Shown here one piece after another: positions 33,207 to 43,882 of a stretch of DNA of 64,000 nt. Source of the stretch: Microbacterium natoriense (GTDB lineage: Bacteria; Actinomycetota; Actinomycetes; Actinomycetales; Microbacteriaceae); NCBI RefSeq assembly GCF_030816295.1, contig NZ_JAUSXV010000001.1, forward strand, positions 1,364,001 through 1,428,000, in the 5' to 3' direction. Under the pieces are notes generated by a model that saw only the letters and a program-made list of their open reading frames with translations, was not told the DNA's origin and did no database searches. Position numbers and translations under genes: made by a program. Each line of letters opens with the position of its first letter. Positions within the stretch are counted from its first letter, which is position 1.

Positions 33207-33809
33207 ATGACTGCTGACACCCACCCCATCGGTCGGCGCGAACGCAACAAGCTCGACAAGCTCGCGCGGATCACCGCGGCGGCGGGCGAGCTGTTCGCCG
33301 AGCGCGGCGTCGACGACGTCACGACTCAGGAGATCGCCGACAAGGCCGACATCGGCACGGGAACCCTGTTCCTGTACGCCAAGACCAAGGGCGAGCTGCT
33401 TCTGCTCGTGCAGAACTCGATGTACGCGGAGGCTCTCGACCGCGGTCGTGCAGCAGCCGAAGACGCTGACGGCGTTCTCGAAGGCGTGCTGGCTGTCGTC
33501 CGGCCCGTCGTCGAATGCAACCGCAAGCAGATCGACAACGGCCGCACCTATCTCCGCGAGATCGTGTTCGGCGACCCGGGGGAACCGCATCACCGAGACG
33601 CTCTCGACCTCACCGTGAGGACCGAAGAGCTCGTCGCCGAGGTGATCGCGCGGCGGGAGGGGGTCTCGGTCGACCAGGCCCGCGCTCTCGCGCGGATCGT
33701 CTCCGCCGTCATGTTCCTCACGATGGCCGCTACCGTGAACGCGCAGCAGTCGATCGATCAGCTGGTCGCCGAGATCACCGAGCAGCTCACGGCGATCCTT
33801 CCTCTCTGA
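33207..33809 (+). CDS. TetR-family transcriptional regulator
   Basis: From ATG 33207 (CCGGAGGA upstream) the protein has 200 residues. The HTH TTQEIADKADIGTGTLFLYAKTKGEL, in parts EIADKADIGTGTLFLYAKTK, is classic. The ligand domain is uncharacterised. It lies 100 bases after the oxidoreductase in the same direction and is the likely regulator of the operon starting at 30334. Confidence 0.92.
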   Translation: MTADTHPIGRRERNKLDKLARITAAAGELFAERGVDDVTTQEIADKADIGTGTLFLYAKTKGELLLLVQNSMYAEALDRGRAAAEDADGVLEGVLAVVRPVVECNRKQIDNGRTYLREIVFGDPGEPHHRDALDLTVRTEELVAEVIARREGVSVDQARALARIVSAVMFLTMAATVNAQQSIDQLVAEITEQLTAILPL

Positions 33810-33890
33810 GGCGCCGATCCGCCGGTGGTCATCGCCGCAGCGGGCTGGGAATCGCGATAGACGACGCGCCTGCGCCGACGTCGGTGCGGC

Positions 33891-34892
33891 TCAGAGCGAT
33901 TCGCGGTGGATGAGGGATGTCGGCAGCAGCTGCACCTTCTCGGCGGGGAGTCCGCGGATGGTGGCGAGGAGTGTGTCAGCGGCCGCTCTGCCCATCTCTT
34001 CCAGCGGCTGGCGCACGGTGGTCAACGGCGGGTCGGACGTGCTGGCGATCAGGATGTCATCGAAGCCGACGACCGAGACGTCGGTCGGCACCCGGCGCCC
34101 GGCGGCCTGGAGCACGCGCAGCGCCCCCGCGGCCATCAGATCGGAGGAGGCGAAGATCCCGTCGAGGTCGGGTGCACGCTGCAGCAGACGAGCCATCGCC
34201 GCGGTTCCGCTGTCGAGCGTGAAGTCTCCGTGGACGATCGGACCGGGAGCGATGCCGTGGCGTGCGAGCTCGTCCGTCCATCCGCGCGTCCGATCCCTCG
34301 CCTGTTCGAGGTCGAGGGGTCCGGTGATGATCCCGATCGACCGGCGCCCGGCCTCCACGAGCGCGCGTGCAGCGAGCACTCCGCCGCCGTAGTTGTCCGA
34401 GTCGATCACGATCGGGTCGGGGCCGATGTCGGCGTGCGGGCGTCCCACCCACGCGATGGGAACGGGGGAGTCGGCCAGACTCTCCACGAGATGCGTGATC
34501 TCGTGCTGCAGGATCACGATCGCGCCGTCGAGGGCTCCTGATCGGAGGAAGCGCGGGATGCGGTCGAGGTCCTCCTCGTCGGCGGGAAGCAGCACGGGCT
34601 GCACCGCGCCGGCCGACAGGCCCTTCGCCGCGCCCTTGAGCACCGCGGTGAAGAAGGTGCCGCTGTGACTGCCGAGCTCGTCGAAGGCGATGACGAGGCC
34701 GACTGCGCCGGCGCGGCCGCCACGGAGGACGCGCGCGGCGAAGTTCGTCTCGTACCCGAGGCGCTGCGCTTCCCGCTCGACGGACAGGGTCATCGCGGGG
34801 TCGACGTTCGTCGCACCGGCCAGGACACGCGCCGCGGTGGCCCGCGAGACTCCCGCGGCCTGCGCGACGTCGACGATGGTGGGTCTGACCAT
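33891..34892 (-). CDS. LacI-family repressor of the carbohydrate locus
   Basis: This 333-residue repressor has an N-terminal HTH (TIVDVAQAAGVSRATAARVL) and hinge, followed by a periplasmic-binding-like sugar domain with GFDD near the end. It is divergent from the transporter operon. A 16-bp palindrome occurs just upstream of its own gene, again upstream of the transporter operon, and again in the GH36/GH127 divergon, so this protein is the best candidate for the regulon's repressor. The inducer is probably an arabinose- or galactose-containing oligosaccharide. Confidence 0.93.
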   Translation of the reverse strand: MVRPTIVDVAQAAGVSRATAARVLAGATNVDPAMTLSVEREAQRLGYETNFAARVLRGGRAGAVGLVIAFDELGSHSGTFFTAVLKGAAKGLSAGAVQPVLLPADEEDLDRIPRFLRSGALDGAIVILQHEITHLVESLADSPVPIAWVGRPHADIGPDPIVIDSDNYGGGVLAARALVEAGRRSIGIITGPLDLEQARDRTRGWTDELARHGIAPGPIVHGDFTLDSGTAAMARLLQRAPDLDGIFASSDLMAAGALRVLQAAGRRVPTDVSVVGFDDILIASTSDPPLTTVRQPLEEMGRAAADTLLATIRGLPAEKVQLLPTSLIHRESL

Positions 34893-34920
34893 GGCTCTCT
34901 CCGCGAAGTTCGTAGTAGGT

Positions 34921-34936
34921 CGAAGATCGATCTCTC
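34921..34936. promoter_or_regulatory. LacI operator copy 1 (autoregulatory)
   Basis: CGAAGATCGATCTCTC matches the palindrome GAGAGATCGATCTCTC in 14 of 16 positions. It lies 29 bases upstream of the repressor's start. Confidence 0.7.
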
Positions 34937-35080
34937 AATGAAGAGATCATTGCACGGATTCTGCCCATTTTCGCGCAGGCTCGTCGCAATCTTCTGGGGG
35001 TCGTGCATCGGCTCAAGCCTCGCGTCCCCCTCCTCGCAGGGGTTGCCCTCTCCAGGGATCTTGGCTACTGTGACCCGAAC

Positions 35081-35096
35081 GAGAGATCGATCTCTC
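35081..35096. promoter_or_regulatory. LacI operator copy 2 (transporter operon)
   Basis: GAGAGATCGATCTCTC is a perfect 16-bp palindrome with the central CG typical of LacI-family sites. It lies 54 bases before the binding-protein start and would block its promoter. Confidence 0.8.
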
Positions 35097-35150
35097 AGCG
35101 AATCAATCGAGTCGTCAGCACTCACATGTCCCCGAAGAAGAGGAGCTGTT

Positions 35151-36434
35151 GTGAACCGTCGCAAACTGGCCCTGCCCATCGCCGCAGTCGGCGCATTCGC
35201 GCTGCTGATCTCCGGATGCTCGTCCGGCGGCTCAGGTTCGGAATCCGGATCCGGTGATCCGAATGCCGAGTTCGAGTTCTGGTCGTTCACCGGCATCGGA
35301 CAGAAGGACTCCGTCGCTCGCTACCTCGAGGAGAACCCCGACGCGAAGGTGAAGCTGAGCGAGGTCGGCAGCACGACCGAGACGGCCACCGCCCTCACCG
35401 CCGCTCTCGCGGGCGGACGGGTTCCCGACCTCGTCATGATCCAGAACGACGATCTGCCGAAGTTCGTCGAGAACCCCGGCAACTTCGTCGATCTGCGCAC
35501 GCTCGGCGGTGACGACATCGGCGACGACTACCTCGATTGGGCAATCGACGGCGCGACCGCCGAGAACGGCTCGGTCATCGGCATCCCGACCGACGTGGGC
35601 GGACTGACTTTCGCGTACCGTGCCGACCTCTTCGAGGCGGCTGGTCTGCCCACCGACCCAGCCGAGGTGGCTGAGATGTGGTCGACGTGGGACAAGTTCA
35701 TCGAGATGGGCAAGAAGTACACGGCGGCGACCGGCGAGCCCTTCGTCGACAACGTCGAGACGAGCGTGTTCTTCTCCACCGTCAACCAGGTCAGCGAGAA
35801 GTACTACTCGCCGGACGGCGAGCTGATCTACGACGAGAACCCTGAGGTCGAAGAGGCGTTCGACGTCGCCGTGCGCACCTACGAGGCCGGGATCAGCGCC
35901 AGCATCCCCGCGTGGTCGTCCGGGTGGGCGCCGGGCAAGGCGAACGGCGCCTTCGCCGTGACGACCGCTCCGTCGTGGATGCTGTCCGGATTCAAGACCG
36001 ACGCACCGGACACCGAAGGACTGTGGCGGATCGCGTCGATCCCGGGTGTGGGCGGCAACTGGGGCGGCAGCGTCATCGCGATCCCCGCCCGCGCCGACAA
36101 CCCCGAGGCGGCGTGGCAGTACATCAAGACGATGCTCTCGCCCGAGGGGCAGACCGAGCACTTCGCGACGACCGGCACCTTCCCCGCCGCGAAGGACGCG
36201 CTCGAGAGCGACGAGGTGCGCAGCTACACCGACCCCTTCTTCGGCGATTCCCCCGTGGGGGCGACCATGAGCGAATCCGTGCTGCAGTTCAGCTCGTTCT
36301 ACAACGGCCCCGACACCAGTGCGATCGGTGCCGCGCTGCTGAACGCCCTCGTCGACATGGAGGCCGGCAACGTCAAGCCGGCTGATGCGTGGAAGACCGG
36401 CCTGGACAGCGCCAAAGCCGCGATCGGCGGCTGA
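35151..36434 (+). CDS. Sugar ABC transporter substrate-binding lipoprotein
   Basis: From GTG 35151 (AGGAG upstream) the protein has 427 residues. The signal peptide ends in the lipobox LISGC, with Cys23 lipidated, and a Gly/Ser linker follows. The fold is a family 1 extracellular solute-binding protein, with the typical early FWSFTG and the later WQYIKTM helix. It captures oligosaccharides at the outer face of the membrane for the two permeases encoded next. No ATPase gene follows, so a shared MsiK-like ATPase elsewhere is expected. Confidence 0.92.
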   Translation: MNRRKLALPIAAVGAFALLISGCSSGGSGSESGSGDPNAEFEFWSFTGIGQKDSVARYLEENPDAKVKLSEVGSTTETATALTAALAGGRVPDLVMIQNDDLPKFVENPGNFVDLRTLGGDDIGDDYLDWAIDGATAENGSVIGIPTDVGGLTFAYRADLFEAAGLPTDPAEVAEMWSTWDKFIEMGKKYTAATGEPFVDNVETSVFFSTVNQVSEKYYSPDGELIYDENPEVEEAFDVAVRTYEAGISASIPAWSSGWAPGKANGAFAVTTAPSWMLSGFKTDAPDTEGLWRIASIPGVGGNWGGSVIAIPARADNPEAAWQYIKTMLSPEGQTEHFATTGTFPAAKDALESDEVRSYTDPFFGDSPVGATMSESVLQFSSFYNGPDTSAIGAALLNALVDMEAGNVKPADAWKTGLDSAKAAIGG

Positions 36435-36450
36435 CTCACCGTATCGATCG

Positions 36451-36485
36451 ATGGTGGCCCGTGCCGGGGAGGGGCGGGCCACCAT
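36451..36485 (+). terminator. Intercistronic hairpin after the binding-protein gene
   Basis: ATGGTGGCCCG (36451-36461) pairs perfectly with CGGGCCACCAT (36475-36485) around a 13-base loop. Such stems after a binding-protein gene usually protect its mRNA and partly terminate, so that more binding protein than permease is made. Confidence 0.65.
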
Positions 36486-36503
36486 CCTCACCGAGGTAGG
36501 ACC

Positions 36504-37469
36504 ATGACCGCGACAGCGACCGCAATCCCCGTCCAGAAGATCCGCCGGCGCGACCGGCCGCCGACCCAGAAGATCCGTCAGCCGTTCGCCGAACGCATCG
36601 CGCCGTACCTCTACGTCGCGCCGTTCTTCGTGATCTTCGCCGTCTTCGGCCTGTTCCCGTTGCTGTTCACGTTCTACGTGGCGCTTTTCGACTGGAATCC
36701 GATCGGAGAGCAGACCTTCGTCGGGCTGGCGAACTTCGAGCGGCTCTTCCAGGATCCGCGATTCTGGAACGCCTTCGTGAACACATTCGGGATCTTCCTG
36801 ATCTCGACGATCCCGCAGCTGCTGCTCGCCCTGGGGCTCGCGCATCTGCTGAATCACGCCACGTTGAAGATGGCGAACTTCTTCCGCATGGCGCTGCTCG
36901 TCCCGTACATCACCTCGGTCGCGGCGACCGCGCTGGTGTTCTCGCAGATCTTCGACAAGAACTTCGGGCTCATCAACTGGATCCTGGATCTCGTCGGGGC
37001 GCCCGCGGTGAACTTCCTGTCGTCGCAGCTCGGCTCCTGGATCGTGATCTCGTCGATGGTCATGTGGCGCTGGTTCGGCTACAACACTCTGCTCTACCTC
37101 GCAGGACTGCAGGCCCTGCCGCGGGAGATGTACGAAGCGGCATCCGTCGACGGCGCATCGGGGTGGCAGCAGTTCATCCACCTCACGATCCCGTCGCTGC
37201 GGCCGATCATCATCTTCACCGTGATCATGTCGACCATCGGCGGATTGCAGATCTTCACCGAACCGCTGCTGGTCGCTCCGGAGTCCGGGCTGACCTGCGG
37301 CGGTGGACGACAGTGTCAGACTCTCGCCCTCTTCCTCTACGAGCAGGGCTTCGGCCAGTTCGAGTTCGGCTACGGCTCCGCGATCGGGGTGGCGCTGTTC
37401 GTGATCGTCGTGGTCGTGTCTTTGATCAACTTCTATCTCACCACCCGCACCAGGAAGGCACGCGCATGA
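36504..37469 (+). CDS. Sugar ABC transporter permease, MalF-like
   Basis: This 321-residue inner-membrane protein has six probable helices and the EAA loop EMYEAASVDGASGWQQFIHLTIP, in part EAASVDGASGWQ, which contacts the ATPase. It forms the channel with the next permease. The ATG lies 19 bases after an intercistronic hairpin, and the stop overlaps the next ATG (ATGA). Confidence 0.93.
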   Translation: MTATATAIPVQKIRRRDRPPTQKIRQPFAERIAPYLYVAPFFVIFAVFGLFPLLFTFYVALFDWNPIGEQTFVGLANFERLFQDPRFWNAFVNTFGIFLISTIPQLLLALGLAHLLNHATLKMANFFRMALLVPYITSVAATALVFSQIFDKNFGLINWILDLVGAPAVNFLSSQLGSWIVISSMVMWRWFGYNTLLYLAGLQALPREMYEAASVDGASGWQQFIHLTIPSLRPIIIFTVIMSTIGGLQIFTEPLLVAPESGLTCGGGRQCQTLALFLYEQGFGQFEFGYGSAIGVALFVIVVVVSLINFYLTTRTRKARA

Positions 37470-38371
37470 CCCACGTGACCCAGGAGGCGACCACGGCGTC
37501 GCCGGTGAAGCCGGAAGCGTCCACTCGTCGCCGACGCGCCCGTTCCCGCCGCGTCGGCAAGGTGTCGTGGCCCGTGTACGCGCTCCTGATCATCGCCGTC
37601 GTGATCAGCGTCTTCCCGCTGTACTACATGTTCGTGATCGCCTCGGTCGGTGCATCGGCCGTCACATCGATCCCACCGCGGCTGTACCCCGGTCTCAACT
37701 TCTTCGACATCGCCGCGAAGGTCTTCGAGACCGTGCCGTTCCTGCAGTCGCTGCTGAACAGCGTGATCGTGTCGCTGGTGGTCGCCGTCGTGACGTCGCT
37801 GCTGTGCGCACTCGCAGGGTTCGCGTTCGCGAAGCTGCAGTTCCCGGGCCGCAACGCGCTCTTCCTCATCGTCCTGCTGACGATGACGGTGCCGGCGCAG
37901 CTCAGCGTGATCCCGCAGTACCTGATCATCTCGTGGCTCGACTGGGTCGACACGCTTCAGGCGATCATCCTGCCGGGGCTCGCGAGCGCGTTCGGCATCT
38001 TCTGGATGCGTCAGCACCTCTCGACCACCCTGAACGACGAGCTGATGGCCGCGGCGCGCATCGACGGCGCCAACAGCTGGCAGATCTTCTGGCGCATCGG
38101 ATTCCCCGTCGTTCGGCCGGCTGCGTTCGTGCTGGGACTCATCACGTTCACGGGGGTGTGGAACGACTTCATGTGGCCGTTCATCGTGTTGAAGTCTCCC
38201 GAGCTGTTCACGGTGCAGATCGCGCTGAAGCAGCTGCAGGCGAACCGGACGATCGACCTGGCACTGACCATGGGCGGATCGTTCATGGCGACCCTCCCGC
38301 TGCTGATCGTCTTCTTCTTCGTCGGACGCCGCATGGTCGCGGGAATCATGGACGGGGCGTTCAAGGGATGA
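37466..38371 (+). CDS. Sugar ABC transporter permease, MalG-like
   Basis: This 301-residue protein starts with a basic cytoplasmic N-terminus (RRRRARSRR) and has six helices. The EAA loop is ELMAAARIDGANSWQIF. It is translationally coupled to both neighbours, with ATGA overlaps at 37466 and 38368. It pairs with the MalF-like permease to import the sugar bound by the 35151 lipoprotein. Confidence 0.93.
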   Translation: MTHVTQEATTASPVKPEASTRRRRARSRRVGKVSWPVYALLIIAVVISVFPLYYMFVIASVGASAVTSIPPRLYPGLNFFDIAAKVFETVPFLQSLLNSVIVSLVVAVVTSLLCALAGFAFAKLQFPGRNALFLIVLLTMTVPAQLSVIPQYLIISWLDWVDTLQAIILPGLASAFGIFWMRQHLSTTLNDELMAAARIDGANSWQIFWRIGFPVVRPAAFVLGLITFTGVWNDFMWPFIVLKSPELFTVQIALKQLQANRTIDLALTMGGSFMATLPLLIVFFFVGRRMVAGIMDGAFKG

Positions 38372-40686
38372 CCGCCGAGCTGAGCGCCGTCGACCAGGAT
38401 CGATGGCGCGACCCCACGTTGAGCGCGCGCGAGCGGGCGCAGGCGCTGGTCGATGAGCTGACTCTCGAGGAGAAGGTGGCCCAGCTCGGCTCCGTGTGGC
38501 TCACCGACAGCGCCGACGATTTCGCGCCGCGTCTGTCGGACGACTCCGCCGACGCTGTCGTCGATCCGTTCGAGCACGGACTCGGCCAGCTCACGCGGGT
38601 CTACGGAACCGCGCCGATCACTCTCCAGGAGGGTGTGGAGACCCTGCGGCGCCTGCAGCGCCGCGTGATCGAGAACCAGCGTCTGGGGATCCCCGCTCTC
38701 GTGCACGAGGAGTGCCTGACGGGGCTGGCCGCGTTCGGTGCGACGGCGTACCCGGCCCCGCTGGCGTGGGCGTCGACGTTCGACGACGATCTCGTCCGCG
38801 AGATGGCGCGCGCGATCGGGGAGGACATGCGTGCGATCGGCGTGCATCAAGGGCTGGCGCCCGTGCTCGACGTCGTGCGGGACTACCGGTGGGGGCGCGT
38901 CGAGGAGACCCTCGGCGAAGACCCTTATCTCGTGGGACAGCTGGGCGCGGCGTACGTGGCAGGGCTCGAGAGCGCCGGCATCATCGCCACGCTGAAGCAC
39001 TTCGCCGGATACGCGGGCTCTCGCGGCGCACGCAACCACGGGCCGGTCAGCATGGGGCCGCGTGAGTTCGCCGACACCGTGCTGCCGCCGTTCGAGACCG
39101 CGCTGCGGCAGGGCGGCGCGCGCAGCGTGATGACCTCGTACACGGATGTCGACGGCATCCCGAGCACGGCGAATCGTGCGCTGCTCGACGGCACTCTCCG
39201 CACCGAGTGGGGTTTCGACGGCACGGTCGTCGCAGACTACTGGGCGATCCCGTTCCTCGTGTCGATGCACCGGGTGGCGGTGGATGCCGCCGAGGCGGGG
39301 GCGCTCGCCCTGCGCGCCGGCGTCGACGTGGAGCTGCCCTCGACCGTCGCGTACGCCGCACTTCCGCGTCTGGTCCGTGAGGGCGTCGTCGACGAGAGCG
39401 ACATCGATCGTGCGGTCGTGCGCCACCTCAGGCACAAGATCGAGGCGGGTCTGCTCGATCAGGCCTCCGTCGTGCCGGAGGGTGCGGAGGAGGTCGAGCT
39501 CGACAGCGACCGAAACCGGGCGCTGTCCGCCCGCATCGCCGAGGAGTCGGTCGTTCTCCTCGAGGACGACGGCATCCTGCCGATCACCGCGCACTCCCGA
39601 GTCGCGGTGATCGGGCCGGCCGCCGCCGAGTATCGGAGCCTGCTCGGATGCTACGCGTTCCCCAATCACGTGCTCACGAAGTACCCGGGTCACGAACCGG
39701 GCATCTCCATTCCGACGATCGAGGCGGCACTGCGCAGCGAGCAGGGGATCGGAGAGATCCGGTTCGTCCGCGGCTGCGAGATCGTCGACGACAGCGACGA
39801 CAGCGACGACATCGCGACGGCTGTGCAGGCTGCGCGCGAGAGCGATGTCGCGGTCGTCGTCGTGGGCGATGTCGCCGGACTGTTCGGCGCGGGCACCTCC
39901 GGCGAGGGATGCGACGCCGCCGATCTGCGGCTGCCAGGACGCCAGCATGAGCTCGTCCTGGCGGTGCTCGCGACGGGAGTGCCGACCGTGCTCGTGGTGG
40001 TCTCGGGGCGCCCGTATGCGCTGGGGGAGTACCGCGGCGCCCGCGCGATCGTGCAGGCCTTCTTCCCCGGCGCCGAGGGCGCCCGTGCGATCGCCGGCAT
40101 CCTGTCGGGTCGTGTGGCGCCGAGCGGGCGGCTGCCTGTGCAGATCCCGCGTTGGCCCACAGCGACGACGACCTATCTCGAGCCGCCGCTCGGCCGGCAC
40201 AACGCCGGTATCACCGTGGCCGACCCGACGCCGCTCTACCCGTTCGGGTATGGTCTGACCCGCGGCCGCATCGAGTACGAGACGATCGAGGCGCCCGCCG
40301 AGTTCCGCACCGACGGCGCTGCCGAGATCGCCGTCACCGTTCGCAACAGCGGGGCGTCGGCGGTCGAAGTGGTGCAGTTGTACGCCTCCTTCCCCGCGGG
40401 TTCTGTCGTCCGTCCGGAGGCGCAGCTCATCGGGTTCGCCCGCATCCGCGTCCCCGCGGGGGCGCGAAAGACGGTGCGCTTCACGCTCGAGGCGGCGCGC
40501 TTGGCCGCGACGGGGATCGACGGGCGGCTGAGCGTGGACCCGGGTACCGTGATGCTCGCCGCCGGGCCCTCGGTCGCGAACCGCGCATGCGCCACCGCTG
40601 TGCGGATCACGGGTGCACGGCACCTGGTTCTGGCCCGCGCTGGAAGGACCGCATGGGACATCGATCATGGAGAGGACGAGGAATGA
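38368..40686 (+). CDS. GH3 family beta-glycosidase
   Basis: This 772-residue cytoplasmic enzyme has no signal peptide. The GH3 catalytic domain holds LKHFAGYAG and the nucleophile Asp290 in VVADYW. A C-terminal (alpha/beta)6 domain and a fibronectin-III-like end (YPFGYGLT onward) complete the usual bgl/xyl layout. It removes terminal beta-glucosyl or beta-xylosyl (possibly alpha-arabinosyl) units from imported oligosaccharides; sequence alone does not decide which. ATGA overlaps join it to the permease and to ThuA. Confidence 0.93.
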   Translation: MTAELSAVDQDRWRDPTLSARERAQALVDELTLEEKVAQLGSVWLTDSADDFAPRLSDDSADAVVDPFEHGLGQLTRVYGTAPITLQEGVETLRRLQRRVIENQRLGIPALVHEECLTGLAAFGATAYPAPLAWASTFDDDLVREMARAIGEDMRAIGVHQGLAPVLDVVRDYRWGRVEETLGEDPYLVGQLGAAYVAGLESAGIIATLKHFAGYAGSRGARNHGPVSMGPREFADTVLPPFETALRQGGARSVMTSYTDVDGIPSTANRALLDGTLRTEWGFDGTVVADYWAIPFLVSMHRVAVDAAEAGALALRAGVDVELPSTVAYAALPRLVREGVVDESDIDRAVVRHLRHKIEAGLLDQASVVPEGAEEVELDSDRNRALSARIAEESVVLLEDDGILPITAHSRVAVIGPAAAEYRSLLGCYAFPNHVLTKYPGHEPGISIPTIEAALRSEQGIGEIRFVRGCEIVDDSDDSDDIATAVQAARESDVAVVVVGDVAGLFGAGTSGEGCDAADLRLPGRQHELVLAVLATGVPTVLVVVSGRPYALGEYRGARAIVQAFFPGAEGARAIAGILSGRVAPSGRLPVQIPRWPTATTTYLEPPLGRHNAGITVADPTPLYPFGYGLTRGRIEYETIEAPAEFRTDGAAEIAVTVRNSGASAVEVVQLYASFPAGSVVRPEAQLIGFARIRVPAGARKTVRFTLEAARLAATGIDGRLSVDPGTVMLAAGPSVANRACATAVRITGARHLVLARAGRTAWDIDHGEDEE

Positions 40687-41453
40687 CTGCACAACGACCG
40701 ATGAGGGTGCTCGTCTGGGGCGAGAATCACCACGAGAAGCACGATGAGATCCCGCAGCGGATCTATCCCGACACGATGCATGGCACGATCGCGGCCGGCC
40801 TGAGGGAGCTCCTGGGAGACGGAGCCGTGGTCGAGACCGCCACGCTCGACGATCCCGAGCACGGCCTCAGTGAGGAACGGCTGGCCGACACCGACGTGCT
40901 GCTGTGGTGGGGGCACATGCGGCATGACGCCGTGGACGATGAAGTGGTCGAACGCGTGCATCGACACGTGCTCGGCGGCATGGGCTTCATACCGCTCCAT
41001 TCGGCTCACTTCTCCAAGGTGTTCATCCGTCTCATGGGCACCACGTGCAGCCTGCGCTGGCGGCAGGGCGACGACCGCGAGCTCGTATGGACGGTGGCCC
41101 CCACCCATCCGATCGCTCAGGGTGTGCCGCACCCGCTGGTGATCCCGATGCAGGAGATGTACGGGGAGTTCTTCGACGTGCCGGCACCAGACGAGCTGGT
41201 GTTCGTCTCGAGCTTCTCCGGCGGCGAGGTCTTCCGCTCGGGCATGACGTTCTCGCGCGGCCACGGGCGCATCTTCTACTTCTCGCCCGGCGACCAGGAC
41301 TATCCGGTCTATCATCAGCCGGAGATCCGCCGCGTGCTCGCCAACGCCGTCGGCTGGGCGTTCCAGGACCGGCCGCGGCAGGCGCCGCAGATCACGATGC
41401 ATCACGTCGGCGAGTTCGAGACGCCGCGCGAGTGGGACGGATCTCTGCGATGA
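40683..41453 (+). CDS. ThuA-like protein
   Basis: This 256-residue protein has the class-I glutamine amidotransferase-like fold of ThuA, with [14 protein letters not shown] at the start and [18 protein letters not shown], in part [10 protein letters not shown], in the middle. In Sinorhizobium, ThuA and ThuB take part in trehalose/sucrose use through 3-keto sugars. Here too it is followed directly (ATGA) by a Gfo/Idh/MocA oxidoreductase, the ThuB-like partner, so the pair may process keto-glycosides of the imported sugar. Confidence 0.88.
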   Translation: MTAQRPMRVLVWGENHHEKHDEIPQRIYPDTMHGTIAAGLRELLGDGAVVETATLDDPEHGLSEERLADTDVLLWWGHMRHDAVDDEVVERVHRHVLGGMGFIPLHSAHFSKVFIRLMGTTCSLRWRQGDDRELVWTVAPTHPIAQGVPHPLVIPMQEMYGEFFDVPAPDELVFVSSFSGGEVFRSGMTFSRGHGRIFYFSPGDQDYPVYHQPEIRRVLANAVGWAFQDRPRQAPQITMHHVGEFETPREWDGSLR

Positions 41454-42541
41454 CGGATGCTGTGCGGGACGTCGTGGTCGTCGGCGCCGGCGGCATGGGC
41501 CGGGCCTGGATGGATGTGGTTCAGGCGCGGGACGGTGTCCGCCCCTCTGCAGTGGTCGATCTCGACGTGTCCGCCGCTCGTCGCGCCGCGACCGAACGCG
41601 GCTGGGACGTGCCGGTGTTCTCCGACGTCGCCGCCGCGCTGCGCGAAGCACCCGCCGATCTGCTGCTGAACGTCACGGTGCCCGAGGCGCACCGCGCGGT
41701 GAGCGACGCGGCGCTCCGCGCCGGAGTGCCGGTGCTCAGCGAGAAGCCCGTCACGCCCACGGTGGCCGATGCGATGTGGCTCAGCGCACTGAGCGTCTCG
41801 CGCGGGGTGCTGCTGGCGACGAGCCAATCGCGTCGGCATTCGTCGGGAATCAGCGCATTCCGTGATGCGGTGCGCGATCTGGGCGGCGCAGGGCAGCTCG
41901 AGACGCAGTTCTTCCAGAATCCGCGGTTCGGCGGGTTCCGGGACGAGATGCCCTCGCCGCTGCTGGTCGACATGGCGATCCATCAGTTCGACCAGGCGCG
42001 CTTCCTGCTCGGCAGCGAACCCGTATCGGTCTACTGCGAAGAGTTCTCGCCCTCGTGGAGCTGGTACCGAGGGGCAGCGGCTGCACAGGCGATCTTCCGG
42101 TTCTCGGACGGCTCCCGCTTCGGCTACGCGGGAAGCTGGTGCGCCGACGGGCTGACGACGTCGTGGAACGGATCCTGGCGGGCGAGCGCCCCTGATGGCT
42201 CAGCGACGTGGGATGGTGAGACCGCCGTGCGCGTGCAGGGTCAAGATGGTCCTGAACGGGATGTGCCGATGGGAGAAGGCAGCGAAGGGCTGGACGCCGC
42301 GCTTACGGAGTTCTTGACCGCCTTGGACGGAGGCGAGGCCCCGTCGGGAGAGATCAGGAGCAACATCTGGAGCCTGGCCATGGTCGAGGCGGCGGGAGAG
42401 TCGGCGGCGACCGGCAGCCGCGTCGATCTCGACGCGGTCTTCGCGCGGGCGGGCGCTGCCGCGCTCGCCGAGGCTCAGGCGACGGGGGAGACTGCGATCA
42501 TCGATCAGCTGCGGGAGTGGGCGGGTGGTGCGCCGCGCTGA
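41450..42541 (+). CDS. Gfo/Idh/MocA-family oxidoreductase
   Basis: This 363-residue protein has the NAD(P) motif [11 protein letters not shown] and the EKP motif (LSEKPV) of this sugar dehydrogenase family, followed by an alpha/beta C-domain with MAIHQFDQ, in which His is probably catalytic. It oxidises or reduces a sugar hydroxyl. It ends the transporter operon and is coupled to ThuA by ATGA. A terminator-like hairpin follows. Confidence 0.9.
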   Translation: MTDAVRDVVVVGAGGMGRAWMDVVQARDGVRPSAVVDLDVSAARRAATERGWDVPVFSDVAAALREAPADLLLNVTVPEAHRAVSDAALRAGVPVLSEKPVTPTVADAMWLSALSVSRGVLLATSQSRRHSSGISAFRDAVRDLGGAGQLETQFFQNPRFGGFRDEMPSPLLVDMAIHQFDQARFLLGSEPVSVYCEEFSPSWSWYRGAAAAQAIFRFSDGSRFGYAGSWCADGLTTSWNGSWRASAPDGSATWDGETAVRVQGQDGPERDVPMGEGSEGLDAALTEFLTALDGGEAPSGEIRSNIWSLAMVEAAGESAATGSRVDLDAVFARAGAAALAEAQATGETAIIDQLREWAGGAPR

Positions 42542-42565
42542 CTCATCCGGGGGCGACTCTCGTGC

Positions 42566-42595
42566 GATGGCGTGGCGGACTTCCGCCGCGCCATC
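42566..42595. terminator. Bidirectional hairpin terminator
   Basis: GATGGCGTGGCGG (42566-42578) pairs with CCGCCGCGCCATC (42583-42595), with 12 of 13 pairs standard and one G-U, around a 4-base loop. It separates the convergent transporter and alpha-galactosidase operons. Confidence 0.75.
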
Positions 42596-42600
42596 GTCAC

Positions 42601-43882
42601 TCACCCGAAGACGAGCAGCCGCACGCCGTGCGCGGGAACGTCGACCTCGACCCAGCCGCCGTCGATCGGCACCGCCTCACCGGACCACGCGTCTTCGCAC
42701 TCCGCCACGGCCGGATCCTTCACGCCCAGGTCGTCCACATGGGCGCGCAGCATCCGCGGCTCACTCCCCAGCCAGAACAAAGCGCGGTACTCCCGACCGC
42801 GGGCGTGCGCGCTCCAGATGACGAGATCGCCGTCGCGCACGATCTCCCGTGCGTCCTGGCCCTCGCGCAGCGCCAGGACGTCGAGGCGCTTCAGCAGCGC
42901 CAGGGTGTCGTCCGGGGTGTCCGGCAGATGACCGCCGAACATGAGCGGTGAGCGCAGCAGACACCACAGCGTCATCACCGTGCGCTGCTCCTCCAGCGTG
43001 AGTCGGCTCAGGCGGTCACGCCCGACATGGCCGCGGATGCCGATCCGCCCGAACGGCAGCATGTCGGCATCCGCCCACGCCCCGGGCCGCTGGAACGGCG
43101 CCCACCGCGCGGCGCGCTGGAACTGCTCGAGCACCTGCGGCCACTCGTCCCAGAAATCGTCCGAGATCCGCCACAGCTGCGCGTGGCTGCGCAGGGACTC
43201 CGCGTGCTCGGTCGACAGCTGCTTTCCCGGCGAGAGGCTCAGTACCATCGGCCGTCCGCTGCGATCGATCGCTCGCGAGAACGCGGCGATCTCCGCCGTC
43301 TGCACCGGGGGATACAGCACGTCGTCGAGCTTGATGAAGTCGACGCCCCACTCGGCGAACTGCGCCGCGAGCGAGTCGTAGTACTCCTGAGCGCCTGCCG
43401 AATCCATGTCCACGCCGAAGTTGTCCGGGTTCCATGGGCACACGTTCCCGCGATCCGCGATGCTCGCGCAGGTGGCCCCAGGCGCACCGAGCACGGGAAG
43501 TTGCCGCTCGGGCCGCCGCACGCGGCACACCGCGCATCATGTGCACGCCGAAGCGCAGGCCGAGCGCGTGGATGCGGTCGGCCAGCGGCCGGAACGAACC
43601 GCCCGCTGCCGACGGGAACCGGCTGACCGCGGGCAGCGGGCGACCCCATTCGTCGAGCTCGGGCTGCGACACCTCGCGGTAGTCGTGGTGGCCCGGGTCG
43701 GACTCGTACCACTGGATGTCGACCACGACGGTGTCCCAGCCGTACGTTGCGAGGTGCGCGGCCAGGAACTCGGCGTTCCGCACGACCTCCTCTTCGGTGA
43801 CCGAGGAACCGAAGCAGTCCCAGCTGTTCCAGCCCATCGGCGGCAGGAGCGCCGCGTCACGGCGGGCGGCAGCGCCGTTCAC
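42601..43882 (-). pseudogene. GH27 alpha-galactosidase, frameshifted
   Basis: The N-terminal part opens with PPMGWNSWDCFG and reads up to HMMRGVPR. Homology then continues one base out of frame with RQLPVLG and CPWNPDNFGVD, the nucleophile Asp in DFIKLDDV and the acid/base Asp in ISDDFWDEW. Dropping one G in the GCGGCGG run (43512-43520) joins both parts into a normal GH27 of about 425 residues. Either the sequence has an indel error or the gene is dead. GTG 43882 overlaps the end of the GH36 gene. The product would remove alpha-galactose in the cytoplasm. Confidence 0.85.

Noticed and set aside
35232..37181. Long open frame antisense to the binding protein and permease
   Set aside because: High GC gives long antisense frames. 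Its product is Arg/His/Glu-rich with no domain, while the plus strand encodes clear transporter proteins.
38011..40692. 893-codon antisense frame over the GH3 gene
   Set aside because: It is the mirror of a well-conserved GH3 gene; composition is arginine-rich and there is no ribosome site or family.
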